NCBI GenBank assembly: GCA_024636405.1
Contig: JAGXHC010000270.1
Span: 1-26,128, forward strand
Reading direction: 5' to 3'
DNA from: Sulfitobacter sp.
GTDB lineage: Bacteria > Pseudomonadota > Alphaproteobacteria > Rhodobacterales > Rhodobacteraceae
DNA length: 26,128 nt
Shown: positions 14,910 to 24,257 of the stretch, piece by piece
Numbering within the stretch: position 1 is the first letter of the stretch
How the letters are laid out: every line of letters begins with the position of its first letter
The notes under the pieces: model-generated
Told to the model about the DNA's origin: nothing
What the model saw: only the letters and a program-made list of their open reading frames with translations
Databases searched by the model: none
Made by a program: the position numbers and the translations under genes

Positions 14910-16199
14910 ATGTCCACTATTACCGACGATCTGATCGCCTTTGCCACCTGCGGCGTGCCACAGCCCGCTTCGGCGATGATGCGCCTATCATTGTTTGACT
15001 GGGCGGCTTGCGGAATATCGGGCGCGCGGGAAGCGGATTTTAACAGCTTTGTCGCCGCCCAGCACAACGTCGGCGGCGCGGCTGAGGCCAGCGTTTTTGG
15101 CGCAGGCCGAATGCCTGCCCCAGTGGCAGCATTGGTCAACGGCACATTGTCGCACGCATTGGATTATGACGACACGCATTTTGTGCACATCGGCCATCCG
15201 TCCGTTGCTGTGGTGCCTGCTGTTCTGGCGCTGGCAGAAAGGACCGATGCCGATTTCACGGCACTGCTGGACGCGGCGACCATCGGGGTAGAAGCGTCAA
15301 TTCATGTGGGCGCCTGGCTGGGCCGTGGCCATTACCAGATCGGATTTCACCAGACGGCGACGGCGGGTGCCTTTGGTGCCACCTTCGGCGCCGCGCGATT
15401 GCTGGGGTTGGACAGTGGCACCACCCGTGCGGCCCTTGGGCTCTGCGCCAGCATGGCATCCGGCCTCAAGGCGCAGTTTGGCACTATGGCAAAACCGCTC
15501 AACGCGGGACTTGCGGCGCGCAGCGGCGTCGAGGCGGCGCTTTGGGCGCAGGCGGGGATGACGGCCGCCGACGATGGCTTGGCCGGGCCGCTGGGATTTG
15601 GCGCGACGCATCACGGCATTTCGGACACTGTGCTTTTGGCGACACTCGGACAGGGGTCGTGGCAGATTACCACGATCAGTCACAAATTCCATGCCTGCTG
15701 TCACGGGCTCCATGCGATGCTGGAAGCGTTGCAAGCGATGAACATTGATGCCGCTGACGTCAGATTTGTCGATGTGCGGACTCATCCGCGCTGGATGACC
15801 GTTTGCAATATTGCGCAGCCACATACCGGACTGGCGGCAAAGTTCAGTTATGCGCAGACCGCCGCGATGACGCTTCTGGGTCACGACACCGCCGCCATCG
15901 CCAGCTTTAACGCCGCCGTGACGCGCGATCCGGCAGTGGTGACATTGCGCGCGCGGGTTCGGGTGGCTGAGGATGCGCGCCTGTCCGAGACGCAAAGCGA
16001 GGTCGCAATTACCCACGCCGACAACACAGTGTCGCGCCTGCGCTATGACCTTCTGGATCCGATGCCCTTTACCACGCGCGCCTCAAAGTTGCAGGCCAAG
16101 GGCAGCGCGCTTTTGGGTGAAGACCGCGCCGAAACCCTTTGGCAGGCCATCATGAATGACGATCTGGCCGCACTTCTGGATCAGATCGTCACCCGGTAG
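14910..16199 (+). CDS. MmgE/PrpD-family protein
   Basis: The start is ATG 14910, with AAGGA 5 nt upstream (430 residues); an earlier in-frame ATG inside the previous gene is rejected. The family covers 2-methylcitrate dehydratase, cis-aconitate decarboxylase and iminodisuccinate epimerase. Visible hallmarks are LFDWAACGISG (28-38), the DYDDTHFVHIGHPSVAVVPA stretch (85-104) that forms the active-site region, and SHKFHACCHGLHA in the middle (Lys and His conserved). Length fits the smaller members. No prpB/prpC, acnD or other methylcitrate genes are nearby, so a propionate role is not supported by context. It overlaps the convergent cinA-like gene by 11 bp. Confidence 0.9.
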   Translation: MSTITDDLIAFATCGVPQPASAMMRLSLFDWAACGISGAREADFNSFVAAQHNVGGAAEASVFGAGRMPAPVAALVNGTLSHALDYDDTHFVHIGHPSVAVVPAVLALAERTDADFTALLDAATIGVEASIHVGAWLGRGHYQIGFHQTATAGAFGATFGAARLLGLDSGTTRAALGLCASMASGLKAQFGTMAKPLNAGLAARSGVEAALWAQAGMTAADDGLAGPLGFGATHHGISDTVLLATLGQGSWQITTISHKFHACCHGLHAMLEALQAMNIDAADVRFVDVRTHPRWMTVCNIAQPHTGLAAKFSYAQTAAMTLLGHDTAAIASFNAAVTRDPAVVTLRARVRVAEDARLSETQSEVAITHADNTVSRLRYDLLDPMPFTTRASKLQAKGSALLGEDRAETLWQAIMNDDLAALLDQIVTR

Positions 16200-16680
16200 G
16201 TTCGGCAGGCAGATTGCGAACCGCATCAAGCAACAAGTGCAGCGCATGATCACGTGCGGCCCGTCGCACCTGCGCACGACCCAACGCGCCAAATTCTGTG
16301 GTTTCCGTATGCCCACCGACACGGGTCGCGATGCCAAAACACACGCGGCCTTCGGGCTTATGCTCTGACCCGCCGGGGCCTGCAATTCCGGTGATCGCGA
16401 CAGCAACCCCAGCGTTGGAGCGCGACAAGGCACCTTGGGCCATTTCGGCAGCCACCTGTTCCGATACGGCACCGTATGCGGTCAAAGTCTTTTCACGCAC
16501 GCCCAGCATTTCGGTCTTGGCCGCATTGGTATAGGTCACGAAACCACGGTCGAACATCGCTGACGCGCCCGGTACTTCGGTTAACGCGGCAGCCAGCATT
16601 CCGCCCGTACAGCTTTCGGCGCAACTGATCATCACAGATTTTTGGGACGTTAAATCAATCAGGTCCGACACGATCTTCAT
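16189..16680 (-). CDS. CinA-family nicotinamide-nucleotide amidohydrolase (PncC)
   Basis: This 163-residue protein is the C-terminal CinA domain alone. The conserved AESCTGG (21-27) and GIAGPGGS (99-105), with Tyr50 in VTYTN and a later GRVCFGIA strand, match the NMN deamidase family. It would convert NMN to NaMN in pyridine nucleotide recycling. The N-terminal molybdopterin-like domain of full-length CinA is absent, as in E. coli PncC. The ATG overlaps the pgpA stop (ATGA), so it is translationally coupled and last in the ispDF-pgpA-cinA operon. Confidence 0.95.
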   Translation of the reverse strand: MKIVSDLIDLTSQKSVMISCAESCTGGMLAAALTEVPGASAMFDRGFVTYTNAAKTEMLGVREKTLTAYGAVSEQVAAEMAQGALSRSNAGVAVAITGIAGPGGSEHKPEGRVCFGIATRVGGHTETTEFGALGRAQVRRAARDHALHLLLDAVRNLPAEPTG

Positions 16681-17171
16681 GTGAGCAGGCCATGATACAG
16701 CCCCGCGAGGACGATCACGCCAAGAGCCGCGAATATCCCGGCGATGACATCATCAAGCATGACGCCCAGCGGATCACCACGACGATCGGCCCAGCCGATA
16801 ATCCATGGTTTAGTGATATCGAACAGCCGAAACAACACAAAGGCCGCGATCCAGCCAGGCCACATGGCAAGGATATCGATCCCGCGCGCCCAGGCCGCAT
16901 AGCTGAGCGGCAAGAGGGCGATCCATTGACCGACAACTTCGTCGATGACGATCTCTGACGGGTCGTGATTGTCGCTGCCTGCGGTCATTTTCGACGTGGC
17001 CCACCATCCCTTGAAGAACGCAACCACAATTGCCAGCAGCAACAGCGGAAACCCTCCGATCACATGCAGCAGCCACGCCCAGGGCAACGCCACCAGCGAT
17101 CCCCAGGTGCCGGGCGCAGGGCGGATGTATCCGACACCAAGAACGGTCGCGATCATATTGGAAAGTTTCAT
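16677..17171 (-). CDS. pgpA: Phosphatidylglycerophosphatase A
   Basis: This inner-membrane phosphatase makes phosphatidylglycerol. With the start at ATG 17171 it has 164 residues; an in-frame ATG 30 bases upstream is rejected because 17171 overlaps the ispDF stop as ATGA with GGTGA just before it. The N-terminal RPAPGTWGS (17-25) and the catalytic [12 protein letters not shown] (73-84, Asp77-Glu78) are the family motifs. Four hydrophobic helices span the rest, with a [11 protein letters not shown] loop and a DDVIAG segment late. Its end overlaps the cinA-like start, also ATGA. Confidence 0.96.
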   Translation of the reverse strand: MKLSNMIATVLGVGYIRPAPGTWGSLVALPWAWLLHVIGGFPLLLLAIVVAFFKGWWATSKMTAGSDNHDPSEIVIDEVVGQWIALLPLSYAAWARGIDILAMWPGWIAAFVLFRLFDITKPWIIGWADRRGDPLGVMLDDVIAGIFAALGVIVLAGLYHGLLT

Positions 17172-18298
17172 TTTTTCACCAAAGTTGCTGTGGCCATACA
17201 AGCGATCCCTTCGCCGCGCCCGGTAAATCCCAGCCGCTCTGATGTGGTTGCCTTGACCGAAACCCGATCAGGGTCGATGCCCAGTATCTCGGCCACGGCG
17301 GCGCGCATTTGTGCGGCATGGGGCCCAACCTTGGGTGTTTCGCAAATCAGCGTGCAATCTACATGGGTCAGCGTAAACCCCATGTCACGCGCAAGCCCGG
17401 CGGCATGACGCAGAAATACGTGGCTTCGCTCGCCTTTCCACTGGGGATCTGAGGGCGGAAAATGCTGGCCGATGTCACCGCGCGCCAATCCGCCAAAGAT
17501 CGCGTCGGTGATGGTATGCAGCCCCACATCCGCGTCGGAATGGCCAACCAGCCCCTGATCATGCGCGATTTTCACACCGCAAAGCATCACATGATCGCCG
17601 GGGCCGAAGGCATGCACGTCAAAACCGTTGCCTGTGCGAATGTCCATTTCGTGTTCCAATATGCGCGCAGCGCGGGCGAAATCCGCCGCCGTTGTAATCT
17701 TGAGGTTGTCGGCGCTGCCCGGCGTCAAAACCACTGTTAACCCGTGCGCGCGCGCCACTTCGACATCATCGGCCGCCGCGCCATCAAAGCTGGCATATGC
17801 CGCGCGGAGGGCCGACAGGTCAAATCCTTGCGGGGTCTGCGCCGCGAAAAGCCCGGCGCGGTCACGGGTTCCGGTCACATATCCCGCTTCCGTTACCCAA
17901 AGCGCATCGGTCACGCAGACACCGGGCGCGGCTGCCTGCGCGTCGTGCAAGGCGGCAATCACGTCCTCGATCACTTGCGCAGACACACAAGGCCGTGCGG
18001 CATCATGGATCAGAACGTGCCGGGCGTCGCCAGCTGCAGCCAGCCCCTTGCGCACAGACCCCGACCGGCTGTTGTCACCTGTGACGACATGCACGCCCTC
18101 AGCCGCTAATCCCTTTGCGCGATCCATGTCATCGGGATGCACCACCAACACAATCCGCGTCACGGCGTTGATCTTCTGAAACGCGGCGACGGCGTGATCG
18201 ACCACACGCCGCTCCGCCAGCATTTGCCATTGTTTCGGCATCGGACCACCTGCACGGGTGCCGCGTCCGGCGGCCACGATCAGGGCAGTGATGGTCAT
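17168..18298 (-). CDS. ispDF: Bifunctional IspD/IspF (MEP isoprenoid pathway)
   Basis: This is a 376-residue fusion of two non-consecutive enzymes of the MEP pathway. The IspD half (about 1-215) has the CTP site [10 protein letters not shown] (9-18) with PKQW, and IHDAARP (97-103). The IspF half (about 219-376) has the zinc ligands Asp227 and His229 in GFDVHAF, then [18 protein letters not shown] (253-270) with His261, [11 protein letters not shown], and the C-terminal [15 protein letters not shown]. This fusion is typical of alphaproteobacteria. The start ATG 18298 is chosen because [13 protein letters not shown] is the normal IspD N-terminus; an ORF start 66 bases upstream gives an unconserved leader. 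No strong ribosome site is visible. It heads an operon with pgpA and the cinA-like gene and is divergent from dusB. Confidence 0.98.
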   Translation of the reverse strand: MTITALIVAAGRGTRAGGPMPKQWQMLAERRVVDHAVAAFQKINAVTRIVLVVHPDDMDRAKGLAAEGVHVVTGDNSRSGSVRKGLAAAGDARHVLIHDAARPCVSAQVIEDVIAALHDAQAAAPGVCVTDALWVTEAGYVTGTRDRAGLFAAQTPQGFDLSALRAAYASFDGAAADDVEVARAHGLTVVLTPGSADNLKITTAADFARAARILEHEMDIRTGNGFDVHAFGPGDHVMLCGVKIAHDQGLVGHSDADVGLHTITDAIFGGLARGDIGQHFPPSDPQWKGERSHVFLRHAAGLARDMGFTLTHVDCTLICETPKVGPHAAQMRAAVAEILGIDPDRVSVKATTSERLGFTGRGEGIACMATATLVKK

Positions 18299-18477
18299 GC
18301 GGGGCACCGGTTTGTCATATCCAACTTCTAGGCAAGGACCCGGCGGCGCGCAATCACCCCGCACACTTGCCGCTTTTTTGGGCAGTTGACCGCGAGATGC
18401 GGCTTAGACGCCGTTCATTCATTGAGCCCGGTATCGGTAGTCGCTAAACAAGGGCCACCTGCACAAGGATTAAGCAT

Positions 18478-19467
18478 GTGACCCGCATGGCTCTGCCACT
18501 CGATCTGGACCCCCCGGTGATTCTTGCTCCGATGGCCGGAATCACCGATCTGCCGACGCGCGCGCTGGTCGCAAGCTTTGGTGCGGGGCTGGTTGTGTCC
18601 GAAATGGTGGCAAGCCACGAATTGCTGTGCCGGCGTCCCGGCACCCGCGAAAAGGCGGAATTGGGGCTGGGTATCGCGGGCACGTCCGTACAGATCGCGG
18701 GCCGCGAAGCCGCGCCAATGGCCGAAGTCGCGCGCATGATCGCCGCACAGGGCGCGCGGATCATCGACATCAATATGGGCTGTCCGGCCAAGAAGGTAAC
18801 GCAAGGCTACTCCGGTTCGGCGCTGATGAAGACGCCCGACCACGCATTGCGCCTGATCGAGGCGGTGGTGGGCGCGGTCGACGTGCCGGTAACGCTCAAG
18901 ACCCGACTGGGCTGGGACGACGATTGTCTGAATGCGGCGGACCTTTGCCGCCGCGCGCAAGCGGCTGGCGTGCGTATGGTGACGATTCACGGGCGGACCC
19001 GGTGTCAGTTCTACAAGGGGCAGGCCGACTGGCGCGCGATTCGTGCCGTCAAACAGGCCGTGGCCATTCCCGTGATTGCCAACGGTGACATCATCGACAC
19101 CGCCACCGCGCAAAATGCGCTGGCTTTATCGGACGGTGACGGCGTCATGATCGGGCGCGGCGCGCGCGGCAAGCCCTGGTTGCTGGCGCAGATTGCCCAT
19201 GACCTGTTTGGCACACCGCAACCCCGGATCCCGATCGGTGCCGCTTTTGCTGATATGGTGGGCGCACATTACGACGCCTTGCTGGCGTTCTATGGTGTCA
19301 AACTGGGTGGCAAGAACGCGCGCAAGCATCTGGGATGGTATATGGACACTTGCGGCACGCCTGATGCGTTGCGGCGCGCGGTCCTGACGGCATCGTGTCC
19401 CGGTACGACGCAGGCGCTGATCCGCGATGCGATGTATCTCAGCACCCCCGCGCTGGCCGCCGCATGA
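18478..19467 (+). CDS. dusB: tRNA-dihydrouridine synthase DusB (NifR3)
   Basis: This FMN enzyme reduces uridine in the D-loop of tRNA. The 329-residue protein has APMAGITD (17-24), the catalytic Cys102 in NMGCPAKKV, VTLKTRLGWDD (the Lys contacting FMN phosphate), VTIHGRTR, and the phosphate-binding ANGD and IGRGARGKPW motifs. I use GTG 18478 because AAGGA lies 8 nt before it; ATG 18487, three codons later, is too far. The stop overlaps the ntrB start (ATGA). The nifR3-ntrB-ntrC order is the one described in Rhodobacter capsulatus, and dusB is co-transcribed with the nitrogen regulators there. Confidence 0.97.
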   Translation: MTRMALPLDLDPPVILAPMAGITDLPTRALVASFGAGLVVSEMVASHELLCRRPGTREKAELGLGIAGTSVQIAGREAAPMAEVARMIAAQGARIIDINMGCPAKKVTQGYSGSALMKTPDHALRLIEAVVGAVDVPVTLKTRLGWDDDCLNAADLCRRAQAAGVRMVTIHGRTRCQFYKGQADWRAIRAVKQAVAIPVIANGDIIDTATAQNALALSDGDGVMIGRGARGKPWLLAQIAHDLFGTPQPRIPIGAAFADMVGAHYDALLAFYGVKLGGKNARKHLGWYMDTCGTPDALRRAVLTASCPGTTQALIRDAMYLSTPALAAA

Positions 19468-20537
19468 TGTCAGATCGCAATATCTGGGCTTCGTTGCCGG
19501 TGCCCGCTTTCTTGATCGCGCCTGATGACAGCATCTGTGACGTCAACCCAGCCGCCGAAGGGTTTCTGAATGCGTCGGCAAAAGCGGTCAAAGGTATGCC
19601 GGTCTGGGACATGATCGCGGTCGATGACCCGCTGGAAGCCGCGTTTGAGCGTGCGCGTGACAATGGCACGCCGCTTTTTGTCAACGACGTGGACGTGGGC
19701 AGCGGCCAGCGGGCGCCGTTGCAGTGCGGCTTGCAAATCGCGCCGTTGGTGGGGGCGCAGGGGCATATGATCCTGATGATAAGCCCACGCGAGTTGGCCG
19801 GGCGCATGACCCAGAACCAATCCGTGAAGTCCGCCGCCAAATCCGCCATCGGCATGGCCGAAATGCTGGCCCATGAGATCAAGAATCCGCTGGCCGGGAT
19901 CACGGGTGCCGCACAGCTTCTGAGCATGAACCTGAGCGCGGAGGATCTGGAACTGACCGATCTTATCGTGGCCGAAAGTCGGCGCATCGTGAAACTGCTG
20001 GAGCAGGTTGAGCAGTTTGGCAATCTCATGCCCCCCGTTGCCCAACCCGTGAACCTGCATGATGTGCTGGACCGCGCGCGGCGGTCCGCCTTGCTGGGAT
20101 TTGGCGCGCAAATGCGGATAATCGAGGATTACGATCCGTCGCTGCCTTTGGCGCTGGGGGACAAGGATCAATTGCTGCAAGTGGTTCTGAACCTGCTGCG
20201 TAATGCCGCCGAAGCGGCGGGCGATGGGGGGGGCACGATCCGGCTGCACAGCTATTTCGAACACTCTTTCCGGCTGCGGCGTGCCGATGGCACCGGCCAA
20301 TCGCTGCCGCTTCAGATCGAAGTGATTGATGACGGTCCCGGTCTGCCTGAGCATATCAAGGGCGATGTATTTGATCCTTTCGTATCGGGCCGCGACAATG
20401 GCACCGGCCTTGGCCTCGCGCTTGTCAGCAAGATCATCTCGGAACATGGCGGTTGGATCACGGTCAGCTCGGTGCCGGGCCACACTGTGTTCCGCATTTC
20501 GCTGCCGCGCGCCAAAACAGAGCTACAGGAGACCTGA
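19464..20537 (+). CDS. ntrB: Nitrogen-regulation histidine kinase NtrB
   Basis: The start ATG 19464 overlaps the dusB stop (ATGA). The 357-residue cytoplasmic kinase has a PAS-like N-terminal domain (about 8-110), a phospho-acceptor His137 in [10 protein letters not shown] (133-142), an N-box with Asn247 (LLRNAAEAA), the G1 box DDGPGLP (289-295) and the G2 box [11 protein letters not shown] (313-323). No transmembrane segment is seen. It phosphorylates NtrC under nitrogen limitation and is normally controlled by a PII protein (GlnB/GlnK), whose genes are not in the window. ntrC follows after 2 bases. Confidence 0.97.
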   Translation: MMSDRNIWASLPVPAFLIAPDDSICDVNPAAEGFLNASAKAVKGMPVWDMIAVDDPLEAAFERARDNGTPLFVNDVDVGSGQRAPLQCGLQIAPLVGAQGHMILMISPRELAGRMTQNQSVKSAAKSAIGMAEMLAHEIKNPLAGITGAAQLLSMNLSAEDLELTDLIVAESRRIVKLLEQVEQFGNLMPPVAQPVNLHDVLDRARRSALLGFGAQMRIIEDYDPSLPLALGDKDQLLQVVLNLLRNAAEAAGDGGGTIRLHSYFEHSFRLRRADGTGQSLPLQIEVIDDGPGLPEHIKGDVFDPFVSGRDNGTGLGLALVSKIISEHGGWITVSSVPGHTVFRISLPRAKTELQET

Positions 20538-20539
20538 GC

Positions 20540-21910
20540 ATGGACGGTACGATACTGGTTGCCGACGATGACCGCACAATCCGCACGGTGCTGACGCAGG
20601 CGTTGACGCGGGCCGGCTGCAAGGTCCATGCCACATCCAGCCTGACAACGCTGATGCGCTGGGTCGCGGAAGGCAAGGGCGACGTGGTGATCACCGATGT
20701 GGCCATGCCCGACGGCAATGGGTTGGAGATGCTGCCAAAGATCGCCATTGACCGCCCCGGACTGCCGGTGATCGTCATTTCGGCGCAGAACACCATCATG
20801 ACAGCGATCAAGGCGGCCGAGGCGGAAGCCTTTGATTACCTGCCCAAACCCTTTGATCTGCCGGACCTTATGAAACGCACGGCGCGGGCGCTGGAACGGC
20901 GCGGCGCGCCCCGCCGGATCGACATCACCCCTACCGACGGGGCAGAGCGTGACGACTTGCCGCTGGTGGGGCGCACGCCGGTGATGCAGGCGCTCTACCG
21001 GGTGGTGGCACGGGTGATCAACGCCGATCTGCCAGTGCTGATCTGGGGTGAAAGCGGCACCGGAAAATCATTGATAGGCCGGGCGATCCACGATTTTTCA
21101 GACCGGCGCGGCCTGCCATTCGTCACGGCAAGCGCTGCGGATATGACAGACATCGAAGGGCCTGCACGGGTGTTGGCGCGGGTGCGGGGCGGAACATTGC
21201 TGATCGACGAGATCGGCGACATCCCAACCGATCTTCAGGCCCGTATCGTTCGGATGATGGACGCGCCGGGCGAATACAGCCCGCGGTTTCTGGCCACCAG
21301 CCAGTCGGATCTGGCCGCAGCGATGGAAAAGGGCAGCCTGCGCCGCGACCTGTATTTCCGTCTGTCAGGGGCGACGCTGCATGTGCCTGCGCTGCGCGAT
21401 CGCGTGGACGACATCTGCCTGCTTGCCACGCATTTTCTAAGCCGCGCAGAGGCCGGAAGCACCGCACAGCGGACAATGTCGGACGCGGCGGCCAAGGTAT
21501 TTTCCACCTATCCCTGGCCCGGAAACGTGCGCCAGCTTGAACACGCCATTCGCCAGCTTGCCCTGACCAGCCGCGCGCCACAGATCACCCAAAGCGAGGC
21601 GGAACAGGTTTTGGGCGCACAGCCAACCCCGGAACCGCTGAGCGCGCAGGTCAATACCGAACGGCTGGGTGCATCGGTGGAGCGGCATCTGCGCCGCTAT
21701 TTCGATCAGCATGGCACGATGCTGCCGCCACCGGGTCTTTATGCCCGCATCCTGCGCGAGGTCGAAGCGCCGATGATCGAAATTGCACTGGCCGCCACAG
21801 CCGGGAATCAGGCAAAATGTGCCGATCTGCTGGGCATCAACCGAAATACTTTGCGTAAGAAGATCACTGACCTCGAAATTGAGGTGACACGGGGTCGCAA
21901 AATGATGTAA
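20540..21910 (+). CDS. ntrC: Nitrogen response regulator NtrC lacking the GAFTGA loop
   Basis: This is a 456-residue response regulator with start ATG 20540 (AGGAG upstream, 2 bases after ntrB). The receiver domain has Asp9-Asp10-Asp11, phospho-acceptor Asp53 (TDVAMPDG) and Lys103 (LPKPF). The AAA+ domain has Walker A GESGTGKS (170-177), Walker B LLIDEIGD (Asp223-Glu224) and WPGNVRQLE (326-334). The C-terminus is a Fis-type helix-turn-helix (about 418-440). Between residues 197 and 217, where sigma-54 activators carry the GAFTGA loop, about 20 residues are missing. R. capsulatus NtrC has the same gap and activates sigma-70 polymerase instead. ATP binding without sigma-54 contact is therefore expected here. 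Confidence 0.96.
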   Translation: MDGTILVADDDRTIRTVLTQALTRAGCKVHATSSLTTLMRWVAEGKGDVVITDVAMPDGNGLEMLPKIAIDRPGLPVIVISAQNTIMTAIKAAEAEAFDYLPKPFDLPDLMKRTARALERRGAPRRIDITPTDGAERDDLPLVGRTPVMQALYRVVARVINADLPVLIWGESGTGKSLIGRAIHDFSDRRGLPFVTASAADMTDIEGPARVLARVRGGTLLIDEIGDIPTDLQARIVRMMDAPGEYSPRFLATSQSDLAAAMEKGSLRRDLYFRLSGATLHVPALRDRVDDICLLATHFLSRAEAGSTAQRTMSDAAAKVFSTYPWPGNVRQLEHAIRQLALTSRAPQITQSEAEQVLGAQPTPEPLSAQVNTERLGASVERHLRRYFDQHGTMLPPPGLYARILREVEAPMIEIALAATAGNQAKCADLLGINRNTLRKKITDLEIEVTRGRKMM

Positions 21911-21914
21911 AAGC

Positions 21915-21954
21915 GCCACATAAGCGTGGCCATCGGGTATCTAGCCTGATCAGG
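21915..21954. promoter_or_regulatory. Palindromes in the ntrC-ntrY gap
   Basis: In the 70-base gap, GCCAC (21915-21919) pairs with GTGGC (21926-21930), and the 10-bp perfect palindrome CCTGATCAGG follows at 21945-21954, about 27 bases before the ntrY start. No T-run follows, so this is not a terminator. The second palindrome could be an operator or a ribosome-site hairpin for ntrY. Confidence 0.35.
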
Positions 21955-21980
21955 ACCACAAAATATGGCGGTAGGTGCCA

Positions 21981-24257
21981 ATGCGCACCACATCATCGAT
22001 GGGGGTACGGGTGGCAACCCGGTCACGCAGTTTTACGCTGGAAAGATTGGGACGTCTGCGGCGTCTTAAGCGGGTCCGCACCCTCACGACCTTTGGTCTG
22101 GTGGTGCTGGGTCCCGTTCTTGCGGCCGCGACGTACCTTGCGCTGGGTCCATTGGGGCAGGGCGCCAATACGCTTGGGCTGCGGCTGATTCTGTTGACCG
22201 ATCTGGTCTATGTTCTGCTGGTGGCCGCCCTTGTACTTATTCAGGTGGCGCGGCTGATTGCGGCGCGACGTGCCAAATCCGCCGGATCGCGGTTGCACCT
22301 GCGCCTGACGGGCGTGTTTGCGCTGATGGCGCTGATCCCCACTGTCACGGTCGCGGTTTTTGCCGGGCTGACCATCAACGTGGGCCTGGAAGGATGGTTT
22401 TCGGACCGGGTGCGCGGTGTTGTCGGCACGTCTTTGGCGGCGGCGCAGGCCTATGAGAGCGAACAGCGTGAGGATCTCAGGGCGGATGCGCTGGCTTTGG
22501 CGCGTAGCACCAACGCGGAACGCCGCGCGGGCATCAACCTGAGCGACAGTGAGTTGCTGGGCAATGGCCAGCGCCAGATCCAGCGCGGTCTGCGCGAGGC
22601 CTATCTGATCGACGGCACCGCACAGATCCGCGCGCGCGGCAACCGATCCTACCTGTTCGATTACGAACCCCCTAGCCCTGAGCAGTTGCGCGCCGCCGCC
22701 GGGACCGACGTGCTGGTGATCGAGGATTGGCCCAACAACGAATTTCGCGCGCTTGTGTTGATGGAATCCTTTGTGGACCGCTATCTCTATGTCAGCCGCG
22801 ATGTGGACGGCGAAATTCTGTCATTGCTTGATGACACAAAGGAAACTGTACGGCTCTATCAACAACTTGAGGCTGAGCGGGGACGCCTGCTGTTTGAGTT
22901 CGGCTTGCTCTACCTCGCGTTTGCCGTGATCCTGATCCTGGCCTCGGTCTGGCTGGGTCTGTGGTTTGCAGAGCGGTTGTCCGGCCCGGTCGGGCGATTG
23001 ACCGGTGCAGCCCAGCAGGTCGGCGCGGGCGATCTTGAGGTGCGCGTCCGCGAAGAGGACGGCGACGATGAGATTGCAATGCTGGGGCGGTACTTTAATC
23101 AGATGACGCGGCAACTGAAGGGCCAGCGCGACACCCTGCTCGACAACACAAGGCAGATTGAACGCCGCCGCCGCCTGTTCGATTCGGTGCTCAGCTCCGT
23201 CACCTCGGGCGTTGTCGGTCTTGATCCCGAAGGCCGCGTGGCGTTCGTCAACCGTTCGGCCAAGCGGCTGCTGAATTGGTCGGAGGACCAGCAGTCACTG
23301 GCACTCACCCTCGCCATTCCGGAATTCGGCACGCTGTTTGACGCATTGACTGCCGGCCCCGGCGAAGTGGCGCAGGGCGAGGTCAAGGTCTCGCGCGAGG
23401 GCAGCACGGAAAATCTGCTGGTGCGCATGGCCACGCGCCGGTCCGAAGATGGCCGGCTTGAAGGCTATGTCGTGGCCTTTGATGATGTCACGGATCTGGT
23501 CAGCGCCCAGCGGATGGCCGCCTGGGGCGACGTGGCGCGCCGGATCGCCCATGAGATCAAGAACCCGCTGACCCCGATCCAACTGAGCGCCGAACGCATT
23601 CGGCGCAAATTCATTTCCAAGGTGGATGATCAGGACGCCGAGGCGCTGGAACAGATGACCGGCGTGATCATTCGGCAAACCGGCGATCTGCGCCGCATCG
23701 TCGATGAATTCAGCAAGTTCGCGCGCATGCCAGAGCCGGAAACGGCGCTTCATGACCTGAGCAAGCTGATCCGCGATGCGATCACCCTGCAACAGGCAGG
23801 CCAGCCCGATGTGAAGATCACAAGCACCTTGCCCGACGCCCCGGTGATGATAGAAATCGATGCGACGATGATTTCCCAAGCGCTTACAAACTTGATCAAG
23901 AACGCCGGAGAAGCCATTGAATCACTTATTGAAAAAGGTGCACCTGACGGACTGAAGCCGCAAATTGATATCATGCTGGCCGAAGTCGACCGTGGGGCGC
24001 GGATCACCATTGCCGACAATGGCATCGGCCTGCCGGAAGACCGGTCGCGCCTGTTTGAACCATACGTAACAACCCGCAGTGCGGGGACGGGGCTGGGCCT
24101 GCCCATCGTCAAGAAGATCATAGAGGAACACGGCGGCACACTGACCTTGGACAACGCGCCGGTGTTCGCAGGCCAAACACATGTCGGAGCCATGGCGGTG
24201 ATCAAACTGCCCCATGCCCAGACCAATGAAAAAGTTGAAAACGGAGAGAGCACATGA
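21981..24257 (+). CDS. ntrY: Sensor histidine kinase NtrY
   Basis: I use ATG 21981 (758 residues), with GTAGG about 5 nt upstream; GTG 21975 and ATG 21999 are also in frame. Three N-terminal transmembrane helices at about 37-57, 68-92 and 112-134, then a periplasmic domain (135-303) and a fourth helix at 304-328, are the NtrY layout. A HAMP linker follows (331-385), a PAS domain (about 395-510), phospho-acceptor His524 in [14 protein letters not shown], Asn641 in NLIKNAGEA, and the ATP lid GTGLGLPIVKK (702-712). NtrY/NtrX act on nitrogen and redox or oxygen signals in alphaproteobacteria. The stop overlaps the ntrX start by ATGA. Confidence 0.96.
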   Translation: MRTTSSMGVRVATRSRSFTLERLGRLRRLKRVRTLTTFGLVVLGPVLAAATYLALGPLGQGANTLGLRLILLTDLVYVLLVAALVLIQVARLIAARRAKSAGSRLHLRLTGVFALMALIPTVTVAVFAGLTINVGLEGWFSDRVRGVVGTSLAAAQAYESEQREDLRADALALARSTNAERRAGINLSDSELLGNGQRQIQRGLREAYLIDGTAQIRARGNRSYLFDYEPPSPEQLRAAAGTDVLVIEDWPNNEFRALVLMESFVDRYLYVSRDVDGEILSLLDDTKETVRLYQQLEAERGRLLFEFGLLYLAFAVILILASVWLGLWFAERLSGPVGRLTGAAQQVGAGDLEVRVREEDGDDEIAMLGRYFNQMTRQLKGQRDTLLDNTRQIERRRRLFDSVLSSVTSGVVGLDPEGRVAFVNRSAKRLLNWSEDQQSLALTLAIPEFGTLFDALTAGPGEVAQGEVKVSREGSTENLLVRMATRRSEDGRLEGYVVAFDDVTDLVSAQRMAAWGDVARRIAHEIKNPLTPIQLSAERIRRKFISKVDDQDAEALEQMTGVIIRQTGDLRRIVDEFSKFARMPEPETALHDLSKLIRDAITLQQAGQPDVKITSTLPDAPVMIEIDATMISQALTNLIKNAGEAIESLIEKGAPDGLKPQIDIMLAEVDRGARITIADNGIGLPEDRSRLFEPYVTTRSAGTGLGLPIVKKIIEEHGGTLTLDNAPVFAGQTHVGAMAVIKLPHAQTNEKVENGEST

